A DNA stretch of 64,000 bases from Aulostomus chinensis (taxonomy: Eukaryota > Chordata > Actinopteri > Syngnathiformes > Aulostomidae), in the NCBI GenBank assembly GCA_037954235.1, contig JBBMOA010000021.1:22104125-22168124 (forward strand), read 5' to 3'. The notes under the pieces were generated by a model that did no database searches, was not told the origin of the DNA, and saw nothing but the letters and a program-made list of their open reading frames with translations. The position numbers and the translations under genes are program-made. Of the stretch, positions 12,018 through 25,495 are shown in pieces (within the stretch, counting starts at the first letter, position 1; each line of letters starts with the position of its first letter).

Positions 12018-15000
12018 GTCATAGAGAACAAAGTATAAGCATGAACTTGTTCAACAAATAATAGGACCATGGTGGTATCATGTGAAACAGATTTTGATTG
12101 AGAGGAATAGAACAATGTTGAACATGAAACACTACTGTATACATAGGGAACATTTATTTATTAGGAATTTCCCTCTGATTTGTCAAATACTCTTAACATC
12201 ATAGAGCCAATCTTCTGGGCTATGTAGAGGGAGGGGTTCTAAAAAGGTCCAAGATGGTTGTTTTGAAAAAAGCACATCCCAAATAGTTTGTAATTCTTCA
12301 CTTTTTAACTGAAAAACATATTTAAATGATAATAGTGTGAATTTCGTGGGGTTCTGTACAAAACCAAGTTGCTTTCTGAAATCAGCTCAGTAAAATATCT
12401 CTGAGGTACCACTGTTGTTAAATGAGATTTAGTTGCAAAAGGCCATTTTACAGTTTTGATAAAAAAAAAAAAAAATGTGACTACTTTTTCAGCCTCAGAT
12501 TACAGGACCATCTGTCTAGAAGAATTTAATTTGAAAAGCAGTCAGGGCAGGGCCTCCCTGGCCTCTGGCAGAGCCCCGGCAAGCCAAGGTTCCCTGGTGC
12601 TTTGAGCTGGCAGCACTTCCTCTCAAACCTGTAAAACACTCTACCAAAGATTGCTTTTGATTTCCCTAAATTGTTCCAAAAGTGCAATTCAAATGTTTTA
12701 GCACGTTCATTGAAAAGATGACGTATAGCTCTCAGCCTATGACGACTCAGGAGGAAGAGCAGCTGTATGGTAATCCGAGGGTCACTGGCTCAAACCCCTC
12801 CGGAGAAGGGATCACTACAAATCCTCATTTGTTCATTCACCTCTCCTTTGTTCTCTGGAAGTGTGGCTCTTCAAGCACGCCACCATTCCAGATTATTGCT
12901 CTCTGTTTTGTTTTGGAGTGATGCGTATTCATTTCTGGAACAACCCACATGGTGACTTATGTTCCAGAGTCAACCGTTGATCATTTGCCCTGGGTGATAC
13001 AGAAAAAAGATGCTAATTGCTACAGCTAGTAGACATGGTGCTGTGTGATTAAGAGACATGACACATTGCATCAATAATTAATGATATTTCTGATCTGATG
13101 GCCTCTTCTCTCTTTTTCATTTTCCTTGTACTCTTCCTCCTTTTCATCCTTCCTTTGCAAAATGCCTGGCCCCGTTCCATTGCTATAACTCTATATAGTA
13201 AATATATTTGCATCTTTATTAAGAGTATATTCATATCAGGATGTCAGACAGATGTATTACATGTGGTTTATATCCTCTGTGGACTTTTTCTAGTGTACTG
13301 TTTTACTATTTATATACACTAAAGTCTCCTTTCAAAGCTTTAAGCTCCACTTTTCACCAACAAAACATGCTTATTTATTTTTTGCGTCACGTCACACATT
13401 TACAGCTTTGTGTGTGTTTGACTGTGTTTGGATTGATGCATATTCATCTGTCCATTGCAGATTCTGGCATTCATTAGGAGCAAAGGAAGATGGAGAGACA
13501 GAATTGGGCCAGCGAGCGAAAGAGCTCCCTCCAGCCTCCGTTAGAGTGCTGAATGTCTGTGAGAGACTGGAAGCAAATATTGACATCACCAGCTTGGCTT
13601 CTCCATGTCTGGCATGACAGACTCATGTAAATATTGCATTCAAGCTCACACACTTACACATGCTCGCAAATATGCCTGCACTCAGACACTGAATATGTAG
13701 ACAGCTGCCTACACATTGTGGTAGACTGAAGCATCAGTCACCATGAATCATCATCACTGTTGATTTTTGAAGCCAGACAAGCACTAATAAGGCAAAAAAA
13801 ATCTCTTTTTTGTGTAGTTCAGTAGCCAAAAGTTCAGTTGAATTTCAAGACAAACTACCAATGTTTAATTTCAAATTGGTATTTCTGGTATCGCACAAAC
13901 TCAATCTCGCTATTCTAACAAGTGACAGATGAAAGTGGAAATATTTCTTGAAAGAAATCTGACATGACAAGTCACATGATGAGTCAGAATAGAAGGCCAA
14001 CTGCTCTGCATTAGCTTTGACCTGCGGTGCAAAATAATCATAAGGTCATTCACTGAGAACTTTGAATGCCTAAAGTTCCAAAACACTAACTGAACATATT
14101 ATATACATTTAAAGCATGACAGGCATGACAGTGGGGAAGAATCATGCATCAGTCATGAAATCTTTCATGCTCTTAGTGCATCAATATGCCAAGACATAAG
14201 GATATCAAGGAGGTGCTGCTATATGCAGAGCTACACGCGGTCCTGCTTGTGATTAGCGCACATCTAAAAAACCCTTCCCAGCCCTGATCCACTTTCATTG
14301 GAACGTTCAAAACTGGCGTGTAGTTGAGACTGAAATGAAGGCTGACTCGGAAGATGGCTGTTTTGTAACCCATGAAATAATGCAGTACTGATTAGTGTCT
14401 ATTTTAGTTAGTATGCATATATTTTGTTGTTTCAGTCGGTGAAAAAAAATGTGATACTACCAAATCAAATAATGAGGATATCACATCATTGTTCTACTGA
14501 CAAGCGCTGGAAATCTGCACTTAGCTTTTTCTCTTACACACGAATTTCCCACTCTGCAGTTGCCGTCAGGAAATTAGCTTATGTGGCATGTAGCCTACCC
14601 AAACTGCACCATCGCTCTTTCTGTTCCTGTGGTTGGGTTGTTCTGTCACACATGGCCAGATATCTAATTTCACATTACAAGTAACAGCACAGAAAATTCA
14701 ATTTGTTTTGTTTCTCTGCCATTTAGAGCAATTTCCATAAAATGAGAGTGGCTGACATCCAAAATCAATGGCTGCCTCCCAACCCCCAAGCCTAATGGGG
14801 TAGATAGCTAAAACCACAAGTTAATTGTTCAGGAATGTCCTTGAAAACTGTCAGTCTCTCTGACTGTCTATCTGCCTCTTATTTACAGTGCACTCTTGAC
14901 TGCCTCTTAAGCAATCATTTCATGCAGGGTTTTGTTTTTTTTGTTTTTTTTAATTGCATTAATTTGGAAATTAGCTCATTTAGCAGTCATATTAAAGCAA

Positions 15001-15848
15001 CTCCAAAGAAGAACCCGTGTTTTCTGGAATTCACAGATCTTTTCTCCCACTGAGAATAAAAGTGACAGGCTGGACTGAAATGCTAACATACGAATCCAAG
15101 TCAGACTGATCCATCTTTTTTACTGACCAAAAATATATTTGGCTGAATTCAGACACCAGCTGCAGAGAACCAGGAGCCTTTGCAGCCATCTTGGCATTGA
15201 GGTTACTTAGCTGTAGCTGCTGCCTCAAAATAATGGTCATTTTAACTAGAATCTGTAAGTGTTAATAAATTAATCAGGGCTCATTTCCTTGACATGGGGC
15301 TGCGGGAACTGATTGTTGCCATTGTAGTCAAAGCTTCTATTTCCACCAGAAACCATCACAGTGATATGGGATTTTGGCATCCATCAGCACAGGGCAGACA
15401 AAACAGGGCAGAATGTAAATGGTAGAAATGCTTAAACCAAGAGACAACGACCAGCCCACCACATTCAGAACAAATTACAACAAAGCCAGGTGGGAATAGC
15501 ACAACACAGCTGAAACGCTGGTGGATGAGATCACCAATGTGAAGGACATGATCAACGTCACAGCTGTGCCACGTGGAAATTTAGGGTTAGGAGTTTGATT
15601 TGTAATGTGTGTTAGGTTCTATGTTGTGTGCATAGACTGTCAAGGAGCATAACACGGAGTCAATTTGTGTTTCAGGTATTTGGTTGAGGTGGCTACACTT
15701 CAGGCCTCAGTTACACCATCCTCTGTATTGCATAAGCCTTGCCAGAGGTGCAAGAGAAAGTGCATAAAATTACGCTTGTACTCCAAGGCTAGTCCTTTAA
15801 CAAGAAACACGATGTACAAAAGCTTTCTATCCATATTTATTCTATCAA
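12018..15848. other. Non-coding stretch, possible conserved elements
   Basis: No supported gene. An A run lies near 12460-12475. The part at about 14440-15050 has the balanced, homeodomain-site-rich texture often seen in conserved non-coding elements, but this is only an impression. Short frames have no domain features. The last bases (15839-15848, attctatcaa) are the left target duplication of the next SINE. Confidence 0.45.
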
Positions 15849-16281
15849 AATCCATCCATCCATCCATTTTCTTCTGCTTATTCCAGTTAAGGGTTGTGTG
15901 TGTGTGTATGTGTATGTGTGTGTGTGTGTGTGTGTGTGGGGGGGGGGGGGCGCTGGAGCCTATCCCAGCAGTTTACGGGTGAGAGGCGGGGTTCACCCTG
16001 GACAGGTTGCCAGTCCATGGCACTGCCAACACATAGAGACAAACAACCATTCACACTCACATTCATACCTACAGTCAATTTAGAGTATCAATCAGCCTAG
16101 TCCCCAATTGCATGTCTTTGGACGGTGGGAAGAAGCCGGAGTGCCAGAGAGAACCCACACAGGCACAGGGCGAACATGCAAACTCCACACAGAAGATCCC
16201 ATGCCCTGAGCCGGGACTTGAACCCTGAACCTTCTTGCTGTGAGGTGACAGTGCTGACCACTGCACCACCGTGCAGCCTGC
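15849..16281 (-). repeat. SINE family A, nearly full length (minus strand)
   Basis: On the minus strand the head at about 16281 carries the tRNA-like 'gcacggtggtgcagtgg' segment with an A-box match, then a body shared with the other copies, ending in a (TGGA)n tail, seen here as (CCAT)n at the left. A 10-bp duplication attctatcaa flanks it (15839-15848 and 16282-16291). A (TG)n array followed by a G run has expanded inside the tail region. Confidence 0.85.
15894..15950. repeat. (TG)n microsatellite followed by a G run
   Basis: Interrupted TG dinucleotides from 15894 to about 15938 run into about 13 G. It sits inside the SINE tail, so it arose after the insertion. Confidence 0.95.
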
Positions 16282-17850
16282 ATTCTATCAACATACACTT
16301 TTAAATTGATATTCTGGAGTTTTATTTCAATAGCCTGGAATGTGCTGTGGAGCGTGTAAGAAGGTATTTAAATGGCAGCCGAATGGGATCCTGTCCACTC
16401 TCGCTAGCATTAGCATTGCAGATAGCGTATGCAAATTGACCAGACCAAATGGGTCGAAAACTGTCTCCAGTGACTGGTATCACCTGGGGTAAACTGGAAA
16501 TAGGGCCAAATGTCAAAAAAAGTGAACCCCCCCTTTAAAGTGTCACCCCAAAGGAAGTCCTCACCTCAGCGTCTCTCCACTGAATACCTCCACGGCAGCA
16601 TCAGTACAGGGTTTGTTTTCACTCCTCGTCTGAGTTTCTTTATGATCTGGTGATATCAGAGTCACATGGATTCTGTTTTGACTCTTCAGGCTGAGGTTGG
16701 AATAGCAAAAACTCAGATCTACATCAGATATAGGGACACATATGAAAGCAGCACAAATCTGATTAAAAAGACCCAATTCCATGTGATATAAGGTTTTTAC
16801 AAAAAAAATAAAATAATAATAAATTTGGACCGCATTTGTCAGCAGCATAAGAATGGTAGAGGGTCAACAATAAAGTCACGAGGAATGAAACTGGTCTTCA
16901 AGACTGGACCCCAGATGTGATCACCAGGCCTCCTGGCCTTCATCATGCATCGTCTCCTGTCATCTACTCTGATCCGTCTATAGGGACTCAACATCCATGG
17001 TGGCCATAATACAAGAGTCAATATTCTGTATTTATTTAGAATTTGAGTGCTGTCTTCAATCTACGTATGTCTTTCCTCCCATAGTCCCGAAACGCAAGTT
17101 AGCATAATCAGGAGCAAAGATGGTCCAGATGGCCATGCATACACCAGTTAGGAATGAAGATGCTTTCGGTCTCTGCAAGGAGACATAGTTTTTGTGCTTA
17201 TTTATCTTAAAGGCAAGGGAAGCAGGGAAGTGAGCCCTGATTACAAGTACACTCAAGTGATACATGTATGGAACAAGCAGGAGAGGTACTTTAGCACGAC
17301 GGTTGATGAGGCAAGATGATTTGATCTCAGGATCTTAGAGACCTGAATTCAGTGCAACAATGAAGCTTCAAATGATGCAAAATAAAAATTCACTGTGAGA
17401 GAATCACTGACCTTTCAGACATCCAGCCATTGTGAAGGTGTTTCTCTTGAAACATTTAATCCTAAAATTAATAGAAACAAAACAGCACTTTCATTCTCCC
17501 AAATGAATCCACACAGGTGAACGCACAAACACAGAGGACTTCGTTAGATGTCAATACTCTGTAAAGTATATCAACAAAAGAGGCAACTGTGATATCTGAT
17601 CCCTGAAATGACAAAACGGAGCAATTTTTTCAGTGGTTGAGCCCAAATACCCCCGTGCTCTCAGTACAGATTGGCCTACACATGCTATTGATTGAACTCC
17701 ACAGGCCTCCAATCGCTCATTGCCTGCAGAGCCAGACAGAGATTCCCTGCCTGTCTTTCACTAATGTCATCAGCCTGCTCTGCTCATCTCATCCATGTGG
17801 AAACAAACATGCTCAAATGCAGGAAAATTAAGACAGTCATCAACACACAC
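16282..17850. other. Non-coding stretch
   Basis: No supported gene or recognised repeat. Several short frames occur on both strands without domain signatures. The right edge (17839-17850) is the left target duplication of the next SINE. Confidence 0.45.
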
Positions 17851-18051
17851 GCCGGCACGGTGGTGCAGTGGTTAGCACTGTCTACTCACAGCAAGAAGGT
17901 TCCAGGTTTGAGTCCCGGCTCGGGCATGGGGTCTTTCTGTGTGGAGTCTCCATGTTCTCCCTGTGCCTGCGTGGGTTCTCTCTGGTACTCCAGCTTCCTC
18001 CCACAGTCCAAAGACATCAAGAGAGGATGAGGTTAATCCAGACTCTAAATT
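17851..18051 (+). repeat. SINE family A, 5' part, interrupted
   Basis: tRNA-like head with a perfect A-box match (tggtgcagtgg) and a B-box with one change (ggtttgagtcc). The body continues after 19116. Flanking bases 17839-17850 and 19285-19296 match at 11 of 12 positions, which supports a single SINE insertion later split by another element. Confidence 0.88.
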
Positions 18052-19115
18052 ATTTTATTTATTTATTTATTTTTTTAACTGTCCTGTTCAGTAGCTGAGG
18101 CAAGCAGCATCAATGTTCCTGGTGCCTTGTTGTACTGAAGCAGTTTTATTCTGCATAGGAGGAATCTGATAAACTCCTCCTATTGCCATTTATGTTTAAC
18201 TTTATTAGGAATGGTGTTGGTTCATTGATGAAGCTACTGGACTGAGGCTCAGGAGTGGACAGGAAGAGAGAACAGGGACAGGACAGTGAAGACAAGGGGG
18301 AGGGGGGAGACAAAAAACAACAACAGCAATAGCAGAAAACAACAACAACAACAAAGACAAACAAAAAAAACAAATAAACAAACAAAGAAAAAGTAACAAC
18401 AACAAAAGAAAAAGAAAGAAAAAAACAAAAACAAAAAACAATGGTTGCAGAATTCCCGGTGCAGGCTTACCATTTGGTTTAATATAATTTTAAGATAAAT
18501 GTCTGAGTGTGTGTTTATGGGTCAGCTGTGCGCTCCATGCGTGTATGTGTGTATACGCGTGTGTACGTGTATGTGTATGTGCTACGGTTTGTCTTGGATG
18601 CTGTGCGTAGCTGGCTGTAGCTGATGTGGGGGGCCAGGACATCGCACCCCCAGTCCAGGAAGGCAGGTAGGTCAGGACCAGGTCACCAGAGCACCCCGAA
18701 ATCCCCAGGACACGGGGAGCCCCAGGCCACCCCTCCCCCAGGAAACAGCCACAGGCCCAACCCATGCCAGGACCCATAGGAAAGCATAGGAGCAGCAACC
18801 CCCACCCGGAAGCAGCCTACAGAGAGACGGGGCAGAGATGACCCCGGTCCCGCCGGGCACTCCCCCCCCACAGCATGAGCAGAGCCCAGGGGCACAGGGC
18901 CCCCCAGCCCGAGACCCGATCAGAGCCCCCAAGGGGTCCGCCAGCGGCGAGGCCGACACCCACCCACACCCCACACCCAGGCGGGGCAGCCACAGCCCAC
19001 CACAACGACCAGGCCCACCGCCCCCGAACAGAGCTATCCCCCCCCCAACCCTCGATCCCCATCCCCTCTACTCATCCCCTGTTCTCCCCCTCCCCCCAGA
19101 GCAGGAGGGTTTCAG
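18052..19115 (-). mobile_element. Retroposon inserted into the SINE (1,064 bp)
   Basis: The bases tccagactctaaatt occur at 18037-18051 and again at 19116-19130, an exact 15-bp duplication of SINE sequence. The left end, read on the minus strand, is an A-rich tail of TAAA units, so the insert is a minus-strand retroposon. Its body has a very GC-rich, C-biased 5' half (about 18600-19110), a purine/pyrimidine-biased (CAA)n-like stretch (18310-18440) and an AATAAA near the tail. No reverse transcriptase was seen, so it is a 5'-truncated LINE or a non-autonomous element; the clade is not recognised. Confidence 0.85.
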
Positions 19116-19284
19116 TCCAGACTCTAAATTGACCGTAGGCGTGGCTGTGACAGCCAGTGGTTGTCTGTCTATGTGTGTTGGCCCTGCCATGGACTAGCGA
19201 CCTGTCCCAAAGGCTCCTGGGATAGGCTCCACCATCCCACCCCCCCCGCAACCCTTAACAGGATAAGCGGAAGTAGATGGATGG
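19116..19284 (+). repeat. SINE family A, 3' part with (TGGA)n tail
   Basis: Resumes with the duplicated 15 bases and runs through the conserved body to 'aacaggataagcgg' and a short TGGA tail. Together with 17851-18051 it makes one full-length copy. Confidence 0.88.
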
Positions 19285-20529
19285 ATCTACACACACGCGC
19301 GCACGCACGCACGCACACACTGGGGAAGGTTTGGCCTTGAGGTGATGCTGAACCTTACCAGAGCATTTCCAGCTCAGTGTAACTTCATCTGCAACAACTG
19401 TTATACAACTTGAGATGTTACCCAAAATGTTCTGCTGACACTGCTGAGGTGTTAATCTCAGGAAGCTACTTCATCTTAGGGAATCATTTCCTTTCTCACC
19501 TGCTTAACTCCCTCCTGATGAAGGAACATTGTCCTCTGAAAGAACAACACAGCTGCTCAAGAGGCTCAAGATTATTTTATAGATCTGACGATTTACCTGC
19601 ATTTCCACCAAAGGAACCAGTGTCCAAACCAGCTGGAATAAATGGGTAGTAGTGGAATGTGACCAGACCTCATTTCCCCCAAATGATTATTAAATTAAAC
19701 ATATAACAGGAAGAAGAAATATTCTAGTGAGTTTAATATTTATCATTATGAAAAAATATTAAAATGAAATATGCAGGCAACCAAATAAATATTAACCACA
19801 CAAACTGAATTTACCGTGAAGCTATCAAGAAAAATGTTGGTTCATTTCTTAATGTGGAAATAATGTATTTTAAATTTGTCGCTGAGATTTATTCTTCCAA
19901 TCCCCAGAAGAATTCAGTTCAGTCAGAGATGGAGCAACCTCCACAAACACACCTGAGTTTTCAGGAATAGGAACCAAAACCAAGTCACAACAAAAGTGTA
20001 CTTATGTGTGAGTGAGTAACTCTAAATATATAGAAAGACATGTCAGTACCATGGGTGAGTAACGCATAAGCAGGGAGCCGAAGGCTGTGTATGTTCGTGT
20101 GTGGGTTAAGCCGGGTGTGAGTTTGTGAGTGCCGGTGCTCTCGTGCAGATTATATGCAAATGTAAACGCATGTGAAGGCTAATGTGGACATGGCTGGATG
20201 TGTACAGGTGGAGGCTTTGATTCAAACTATCAGCCCTCAGGTGACTCTGACTCCTTTACTGTATACGCACACAGCCAACAGAAGAGATGTGTCTGCAGTA
20301 CCCCCAAATAACCAGGGAGCACTTGAGGAATGGTGGAAAAAAGGAGAGAAGGGTGGAGCAAAGATGGAGGGACAGAAAAAAAGAAACCAGAGACCAGCAG
20401 GTTAGTCAATGATATCAATAACTGATGTTACTAAAAGCCAAATATTAACCTGACATAACTTGCACCTTGTTTTGGTTTGCAGCACAGGCTCAAACTGAAG
20501 GGGAATTCAACTGCCATCTTTATAAAACT

Positions 20530-20531
<2 letters not shown>
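19285..20531. other. Non-coding stretch with a short (GCAC)n patch
   Basis: AC/GCAC repeats at about 19289-19320, then unique-looking sequence. No supported gene. Confidence 0.45.

Positions 20532-20562
<31 letters not shown>
20532..20562. repeat. (TG)n microsatellite
   Basis: Pure TG dinucleotides, about 31 bp. Confidence 0.95.
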
Positions 20563-20564
<2 letters not shown>

Positions 20565-23500
20565 TTCACATTGTGAGAGTAAATGCTGTCACAACTGTAC
20601 CAGAGACTACACAGCTCATGCCATTCTTTGGCATCATGGTTCAGCCTTAGATAGACATCTCTTTCCTGCCACGGCACTCCCAGCTGACTCCGGCTCCACC
20701 TCAGTCGCCACCTCACCTCCCAAAACAATCCCTCTGCCCATCTTTCACTTTCCACTCTAGCACCCTTTTCTATATCCCTTTTTTTGTCCTTGTCTCTTCA
20801 TCAAGTTTCTTTCCTCTCATCCCCTTTCACCTTCCTGCCGCCTCTCAGTTTTTTCTACTCTCTGATAATGTTTGTAAGACAGTATGTAGTCCTCAGGTCA
20901 GTGCTTCATGGGCGCTACTGTGTGGCCAAAGTTTGATTCATTGCCGTCTTACTCTTCAAGAAGTGAACAACTATCTGTGAGAACTGACAAAACAGGCCAA
21001 TGTTTCTGACAGAGCCAGAAAGGGTCTACTTTTATTTCCTGTGCCAGCTTCAAGTGTCCTTCACTGTACTTCACAAAGTCTGACCTACATACTTTGTGTG
21101 GTTCCTGTTTTTTGTTGTTGTTGTTGTTTTTGTTTTTTTTTGTAATAAGACCATCAAGATAAAAAGGAATGTCTCTCAGCTGCAGAATAAAATGTATCCC
21201 TCCAATGTCCTTATTTCTGTTGTAGCTAATTAGTTTTATCCATGATCTTTGATAGAGGAAGAACACTTCAAAGGTGCTGCTTGTGTGATTGTACAGGCAA
21301 TGTTGAATCCTTCAGTCAGAGCTATTTACCAGACAGAAAGTTAGTAATAAAAATCAGTTCATCAAGATTAGAAATGTCATCTCTTTTTAAAAATTGAAAA
21401 GCAATAACTAGATAAGGTAAACTCAATTTAACATTTCATTTAAATGTGTTACATAATTACATACTTGTAAACAAAGCGTTAAATCACTGTACTTAGTAAT
21501 TATCATCACTAAAGAATCAATATTACTAAGTAACAAATCAAGCCTAGCATTAGTTCAGGGCTTCCTATTGGCTAATTGCATTCAGAGCGCTCTTTCTAAA
21601 CTGCCCCAGCCCAGCTCCAGTTACTGCTTCCTTGCTTCCTCTGCAGGTCTCTTTACTACCAAGCTCCTCCTTTCACGCTGTGACTGAAATGGATCAATAT
21701 AATGGCTTCCATTCCTGCTGTTCCTGTCCATCTAACAGGGGTCTCTGCTGCTGCTCCCCCTGCCTCAGCCTTCCTGCACCTCCCCGCCTCAGGCTTTCCA
21801 TGCATGAGTGTGGAACAGCGGGGGAGTCCAAGAACAGGCCCATATGGCCAAATATAATTATGCAGTACAATTGAGATTATTTTGAATAAAATGGTCCTGA
21901 ATGATGGAAGATTTGCTTTACTTAGAAAAACTGATATGGGACATTTTAAAACCATTTGCATGGGTTATATTTATAACCCTCCAAAATTCATCTTCAGTCT
22001 ATTTCAGTAACCTGCCAAATACAATTTAACTGCAGGATACCAATGCTTTGTGAAATATTTATTTTAATAATAAGGGATGGAGCAGTTTTAGAGAAAAATC
22101 TGAACTGTAATGCAATTGTCAGAGGAGGGGGGGGAGGAGACCCCTGCTCTTCATTAAAACTTTGTTCTGTGGCGAGCTTCCTGTAAGGTCCAGAGAGGTA
22201 AAAAGTCAAACTTTTTTTTTTTTTTAACATAAAGTTAAAAAAAAACTTAAATGGGTCAAGGCTGAGAGTGCAATAGCCCAGATGCAGGGAGAAGCTGTGT
22301 TAATACAAGGTATCAAGGTCCTTACGAGCAGTTGATTATCCTCATACAGGTTTTTAACCAACAATTACTGCTCCTCTGGTCATGTGGGTCATTAACTACA
22401 ATACCAACAAGAACAGAAACCAAAACAAACACTTCAAAGCTATAAACCAAGATAGAGCCAAACTAATAAGCCACGACAACAAAAGGAAACTAATTGACCA
22501 AAGCACACAAGCTAAAACAAGTCAACAGCTTCTTTTACCACTCAGGTCTTCTGGGGCAGAGATACTTGTATCCCGTAGCAACAAAGAGATATACCAAGCT
22601 GGCAGGAGGAGCAAAGCATGTGTCACCCCATCCTGAAGTCCGCCATGCCTCCTGTCTTGTCAGTCTCTCACTGTCGTAGGCAAGTGCACTGCATCAGTCC
22701 TCCACAGAGCCCCTGCTGGAGGTCACCACGCTGCTCTTTCACCTAAACACCACGAGTGCGAGGAGTGGCTGTCACACCAAGCCACACATGCCCTGTGACA
22801 TAATAAATGTTTGGTTCAGGACAAATGTGCAAAAGAGCTTTGAGGCTCGTGTCATTAACCCTTTTCATTTTTCTCTTTTCACTGAGCTAAAGGGGTTTGG
22901 TTTTGTTTTGAATGCAGCTGTCAGTCAGTTTTGGACACCACATCAGACAAGAGGACTTGCAGCTAGAGGGGCCACCAGCATCTCTTTGGACAAAGCAGCC
23001 TACTGCTGAGCAAGATATTCAAATGGTTCACTGTAGGTGTGACCAGTATTTTTTGAGCTGGGTGTTGGTGGACTTCACCAGAACGTTGTTATTAACATCC
23101 TCTCAAGAACTTACTGAACTTTACAGTGGTGCAAAGCTGTGGAAGCTCATCCACAACTAGTAAATCTTGTCTAATAATCTGGAATATGGAATATATGGAA
23201 TATATGGATTAATATGAAAGAGCAAACGAAAACAACTCGTGGTTTCTTCATTCTCACTATGAAGCATGGACAGTAAATGTATAAGCACAAGAAAAGGTTG
23301 TGCTTGAGTGCCTTTATTCACGCAGGCTGACTGTGATGTATGAGAGTCAGTATAAAATGGGTGGTGGGGGTGTGGACACAGAATCTAAGTTATTCTTCCT
23401 TAAATCTTTTATTTATAATGTCTTGTATTTCACAGATGTTTGGATTGCATTATCCCTTATAACACTCTATGTTTTTAATTGTTTCTTTGTGCAAAATATA

Positions 23501-24146
23501 TATAATTTATATTGTGACACAGTATTGACAATATGAACAGTTCATGTCATGTGGTGGATTTGCAGCAATATATCATGGACAAAACAATATAACAGTTTCA
23601 ATGCCTTGTATAGAACCTAAATATGTTTTCTTGAATGTAAAACACTAAAGAGCATGTATAATAATAGCTCAACATAGCTGTATCCACTAGAACATCTTTT
23701 GTTTCATGCTGTGTTTTCATAATGGTGTTGCTGTTATTAATTTCATGTGGCAGCCATACTGGATAAACAACAGCAACATCAACTACCTCTGGCATGGCTA
23801 TGCCGAGATACTCATACGGACAGTTTTGTTTTATACTTTAGTCAGTTGTGCAACCAGATAGAGTCCTTAATTTGAGAAATGTATCTCAGATATTTTTATG
23901 GTATCTTAAAATAAATATTCCACATGTTTATAAGTGAAGGATTTAATAAACTATGATTGTCACAGCCTGCTCTGCCCCTCTCCTGCTTTGCTGCTCAGCC
24001 CCACCCTCATTAGCTTAACAGCTTTCACCTGCTCACCATCTTCAATCAAGCCAGAATGAATGCAGCTTTACTCCACTCGTTCTTTTCCAGATCGTCTTTG
24101 CGCTCATGCCTGACTCTGTAGCTCTCGATCCTGTATTGTTTACCTG
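20563..24146. other. Non-coding stretch; right end resembles an LTR-like repeat
   Basis: No supported gene. The part at about 21540-21960 contains AT-rich motifs typical of conserved non-coding elements (impression only). From about 23958 (tgtcacagcc) the composition changes to C-rich sequence like a fish LTR; it stops at 24146 and similar-looking sequence resumes at 28473, as though the block between them were inserted into it. Confidence 0.4.
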
Positions 24147-24388
24147 CACTCTAAAAAGTGTTACATGGAGCTGTTCATTCAAACTAATAACTAGGAATAA
24201 AAACGGCCAAAAGTTATTGATTTTATTGTGGAAAACATTTATTTTGAATTTACAGACATGAAGTTTGATTTGTACTGAACTAAATTTACGTCAAAAGAAC
24301 CCAAATCAAAAATTTTGATTTAGTTCAAATTATTATTATTTTCTTCATATCCTGTAAGTAACATATTTGTTTTGAGTCGCTTAAGACT

Positions 24389-24434
24389 TGCGCATGCGAA
24401 TTGTGAACTACAAGGTCACTACATGCCGCCATTT
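24389..24434 (+). promoter_or_regulatory. TATA-less promoter: NRF-1 and YY1 sites
   Basis: tgcgcatgcg at 24389-24398 matches the NRF-1 palindrome, and gccgccattt at 24425-24434 matches a YY1 site. A good donor (gtgagt) follows at 24463. This pattern is typical of a broadly expressed vertebrate promoter with a short non-coding first exon. Confidence 0.6.
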
Positions 24435-25427
24435 CACATCGTGGACATCGTCTACAAAGGAAGTGAGTAAAGCAGTCGCTACTAATTAAAGTTTTAGTGG
24501 TCTGCGTTGTTAAAATTGCAAAGAAGAGCACGTGTCTAGTTTTCCAGCCCAGCTATAAATGGGACAATAGCCGTCATGAATTTAGTTAGCAGTGGCTAGA
24601 ATTTACCAGTAATGTTATGCCCAATACAGCTTATAACGTTTTTATGAGTATCGGCGACGTAAGCCGGTCAAAAGCCATTGCTAGCCACATTATTACTATC
24701 CAAGCATTTCGATAGTAATAATAAAAGTTAGTCTGGATTTTTTTTCTTGGCAGTTTTTAAATGTTCTCTCGGCCCCTAGGCCCCTGGCCTTTAAAGCGGC
24801 AATTGTCAGAACCGGAAAGGAAATACATTCCATTTGTAGCGCCGTGGGCCAATATCAACCTCATTTATAGTCTATGATATCAACGACAGCCTCCTGTGCT
24901 TTGCTGTAAGTTACCGAACAGAAAAACCTGTGAGCAGGGGAGCGGGGGTTAGTGGTTAGCATCATGATTAGCATCCGCGGCCAGCGTTAGCGCCGCTAAT
25001 GCTAGCCGCAGTTAGCATGGAGGTGGCTCTCCATTACCGCTCGCAAACTTGTTACCACTCGATGCTTTAGTGTCCGCCCGCAGCTCCAGCGCTTCACTGA
25101 CTTTTTTCGGTTCCTTTGCGGTGATACTTAGAGAAAGATAAATGGAGACGCACTTGCACTGGCTAACATCTGAGACAGCTAGTGAGGCGTATACTGGCCT
25201 ACATCGCAAAAAACAGTTAACAAGTGCAGAACTGACAGAAAAAGGAAAAAAAAAATCTGTAATCCAGCAAGAGTAGGTGTAGGTAGATTATTGGACATGT
25301 GGCTGGTTTACTACTTTATTTAATTTGATATTTTATCCATATTTTGCAGTGACTATATTATCTTAATTTCTGTATTATGTGATCTTCAGAGAGTAGTAAT
25401 TGCGTATTTCATTCTTTTTTCTTTCAG

Positions 25428-25495
25428 AACCACAAAATCTTTCTGTTCCTTCAGTTGGCTGTAGCCTGTGTCCATCTATCATCCAACCCAAAAAG
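25428..25495 (+). other. Exon 2 (probably 5' UTR)
   Basis: Polypyrimidine tract and CAG directly before 25428, donor GTAAT at 25496. No start codon in a useful frame; probably untranslated leader. Confidence 0.5.

Noticed and set aside
12910..13450. Similar phrases 'gatgcgtattcatttctg' and 'gatgcatattcatctgtc' 500 bp apart
   Set aside because: The similarity does not extend into the flanks; most likely chance.
17851..17930. tRNA-like sequence with A- and B-boxes
   Set aside because: Part of a dispersed SINE with a long tail; no complete tRNA cloverleaf, so not a tRNA gene. The same applies to the heads at 31900-31976 and 57019-57100.
18146..18473. Phe/Val/Cys-rich frames that look like membrane proteins
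   Set aside because: They translate the low-complexity CAA/AAAC stretch of the inserted retroposon in several frames.
18672..19197. Gly/Trp- and Pro-rich frames up to 119 codons
   Set aside because: They lie in the GC-rich part of the retroposon, overlap on both strands and stop at the insertion edges.
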